Shown piece by piece: positions 62,616 through 64,000 of a stretch of 64,000 nt of DNA. A model generated the notes under the pieces. The model did not search any database, was not told the DNA's origin, and was given only the letters and a program-made list of their open reading frames with translations. Both the position numbers and the translations under genes were made by a program. This stretch comes from Streptomyces sp. NBC_01463. GTDB taxonomy: Bacteria > Actinomycetota > Actinomycetes > Streptomycetales > Streptomycetaceae. The stretch covers positions 8,370,001-8,434,000 of the forward strand of contig CP109468.1 in the NCBI GenBank assembly GCA_036227345.1. The letters run 5' to 3'. Positions within the stretch are counted from its first letter, which is position 1. Every line of letters begins with the position of its first letter.

Positions 62616-63569
62616 GTGCGGGAAGTGATGTGCCACGAGGTCGGCACGCAGCGCAGGGAGGACGCGCTTGCGGACATCGCCGGACGGACCCATGGGCGAT
62701 GGCACTGGATGCGCTACGACGACGCGTCCCCGGGGAGGCTGCGGGAGACGTGTGACGAGCTCCTCGACCACGTCGCGGCCCGCACCGCGGAGGATTCCGC
62801 GCCCGACGAGGTCGCGCGCGCCGCTCTGCGGACCGCGGCCGAGTGCTCGCTCGGAGTGCTGAGCGTGGGCTGCTTCCCCAACGGCGACCAGGAGATCGCG
62901 TTTCCGCTGATCGACGAGGTGCTGAGCAGCGAGGACATAGCGTTCGGCGACCTCGTCGAGGCGGCTCCCACGGCGCGGACGTGGTGCGACGCGTTCGAGC
63001 TCTGCCTGGTCAGCGGTCTGGTGGGGGAATGGGAGCGGGTGATCGGCCTGCTGCTGCGGGAGGACTACGCGCCCGCGGTGCGCGACGGAGTGCCGTACTC
63101 GACGTTCGACTCCCTCTCCGAGCCGGCCGACCTGGCCGCGATGGACGCGCTGTGCGGCTATCTGACCGCGTCGTCCGGGCATCTGCCCCGCGACTGGCCG
63201 ACCGTGACGCTGTGCAAGCCCGACGTGGAGGAGCGGGCGGGGGCGGCTCGGAAACTGGACGCGGTAGGTCCCCTGACACCCGACCAGCGTCTCCTGCGCG
63301 TCCTTCTCGACGACGACCGTCACGCCTTCGACGAGGCGCTCGCGGCCCGGCTCGTCGAGCACCGGAAGAGCGTGGGACCCGATCCCGCCGCCAGGACCCT
63401 GCTGCCGCTCGGCACGCTCGCCCTCGCCGCCCTTGCCGTCCAGGTGCATGGATGGGACCTGGGCATCCGGTCCGGCTATCTGCCGCACGGACTACTGGGT
63501 TCCCCGGACGCGCTGCGACGGGCGGCGGAGGCCGGACGGAACGCCCTGGGCGGCTGGACCGCCAAGTAG
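62616..63569 (+). CDS. Immunity 49 (Imm49)-like protein
   Basis: 317 residues, GTG 62616. The pattern (MREVMCHEV start, AECSLGVLSVGCFPNGDQEIAFPLID, FELCLVSGLVGEWERVIGLL, and SVGPDPAARTLLPLGTLALAALAVQVHGWDLGIRSGYLP) matches Imm49 proteins of Streptomyces, which neutralise polymorphic toxins. No toxin is next to it, so it may be an orphan immunity gene. Confidence 0.7.
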   Translation: MREVMCHEVGTQRREDALADIAGRTHGRWHWMRYDDASPGRLRETCDELLDHVAARTAEDSAPDEVARAALRTAAECSLGVLSVGCFPNGDQEIAFPLIDEVLSSEDIAFGDLVEAAPTARTWCDAFELCLVSGLVGEWERVIGLLLREDYAPAVRDGVPYSTFDSLSEPADLAAMDALCGYLTASSGHLPRDWPTVTLCKPDVEERAGAARKLDAVGPLTPDQRLLRVLLDDDRHAFDEALAARLVEHRKSVGPDPAARTLLPLGTLALAALAVQVHGWDLGIRSGYLPHGLLGSPDALRRAAEAGRNALGGWTAK

Positions 63570-63633
63570 GGCGGAACGGGCACCGTGCCGGGCTGTCGGT
63601 GCCGTCGGACGCGGCCAGGGATGGCCGGGGCGG

Positions 63634-64000
63634 TCACGGCTTGCGTCCCCACGCCGAGATCATGGGCGAGGTCGCCAGGTCGAGGCTCCCGGTCGCGACG
63701 TTTGCCAGATGGCGGTCGATCTCCTCGTCGGTGGCGAGCCCCTCCGTCACCAGCAGGCCGCGGATCTGCCGTACGGTCGCGGCTTCGAGCACGGCACACG
63801 CGGGCGAGGTGATCGGGAAGTACGCGTCGGCCCTGACGTCCTCCAGACCGGCTTGGCGCAGCAGCCTGGGCAGGGTCCGTCCGTACGTCAGGTCCGCGCC
63901 GCGTGCCGCCATCAGCGCACGGAAACCGGAGCGCAGCCGGTTGGCGAGCCGCTGTTCGGGGCCGGACTCGTCCGGGCACAACAACGGCTGCAGGCCCGGA
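63634..64000 (-). CDS. SAM-dependent methyltransferase, C-terminal part (cut by window end)
   Basis: About 120 residues, the C-terminus of a class I methyltransferase (TYGRTLPRLLRQAGLEDVRADAYFPI and ATDEEIDRHLANVATGSLDLATSPMISAWGRKP). Its start and catalytic SAM motif lie beyond the window. Confidence 0.75.
   Translation of the reverse strand, partial: PGLQPLLCPDESGPEQRLANRLRSGFRALMAARGADLTYGRTLPRLLRQAGLEDVRADAYFPITSPACAVLEAATVRQIRGLLVTEGLATDEEIDRHLANVATGSLDLATSPMISAWGRKP

Noticed and set aside
1..64000. CRISPR arrays, IS elements, integrases, rRNA operons
   Set aside because: No regularly spaced long repeats, transposase/integrase motifs or rRNA-like sequence were seen.

Overview
This window has very high G+C, almost only G/C at third codon positions, and long open frames opposite real genes. 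Together with families such as SpoIIE/PAS phosphatases, PucR regulators, DUF6221, DUF5713, class F sortases, AA10 chitin oxidases and HelR with its rifamycin-associated element, this points to a Streptomyces chromosome. I saw no rRNA, insertion sequence, integrase or CRISPR array. Identifications rest on protein motifs and DNA symmetry read by eye; no database search was run.

Layout. 1-11.3 kb: end of a TPR regulator, a degenerate SpoIIE-type phosphatase, a tendamistat-like secreted peptide, zinc-free ribosomal proteins L33 and L31 behind a possible Zur box, DUF1275, photolyase plus SDR/DUF2867, VanZ-like, DUF4389, DinB and DUF4230 proteins, and an AA10 oxidase whose promoter carries a DasR-type (dre) site. 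11.3-16.9 kb: acetyltransferase, a sortase-anchored alpha/beta hydrolase lacking its catalytic serine, an F420-type oxidoreductase, a cytochrome P450 with a TTA codon, small DUF proteins, an unusual tRNA-like RNA locus with no anticodon loop (16015-16144), and a lipoprotein. 16.9-30.2 kb: one-component regulators with their targets (TetR/SDR, ArsR/peptide deformylase, MerR/old yellow enzyme, LysR/M20 peptidase), a sulfatase, a serine hydrolase, DUF1707, and an iron-box-controlled DUF2470 protein. 30.2-45.7 kb: surface protein with class F sortase, DUF6215 and DUF4232 proteins, two PucR regulators flanking an acyl-CoA ligase, two esterases, a GntR regulator and two MFS exporters, then a secreted pectate lyase behind a LacI-type operator.

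45.8-60.9 kb: helR with its rifamycin-associated element, then the most interesting protein-coding block, which looks like an uncharacterised biosynthetic cluster. A leftward unit (HemN/HemW-like radical SAM, DUF1152, two ATP-grasp proteins) diverges across 0.9 kb from a rightward unit (ATP-grasp, 2-oxoglutarate/Fe amino-acid dioxygenase, two MFS exporters, 7Fe ferredoxin, FemAB/GNAT-like transferase). The likely theme is activation and joining of amino acids by ATP-grasp ligases, hydroxylation, radical chemistry and export, without NRPS or PKS. The window closes with peptidase E, AraC, VOC, an Imm49-type protein and a cut methyltransferase.

The two leads I rate highest are the tRNA-like locus and the ATP-grasp/radical SAM cluster. 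Two apparently dead-enzyme scaffolds (a SpoIIE phosphatase lacking a metal-binding Asp, and a wall-anchored hydrolase lacking its Ser) are also worth checking.
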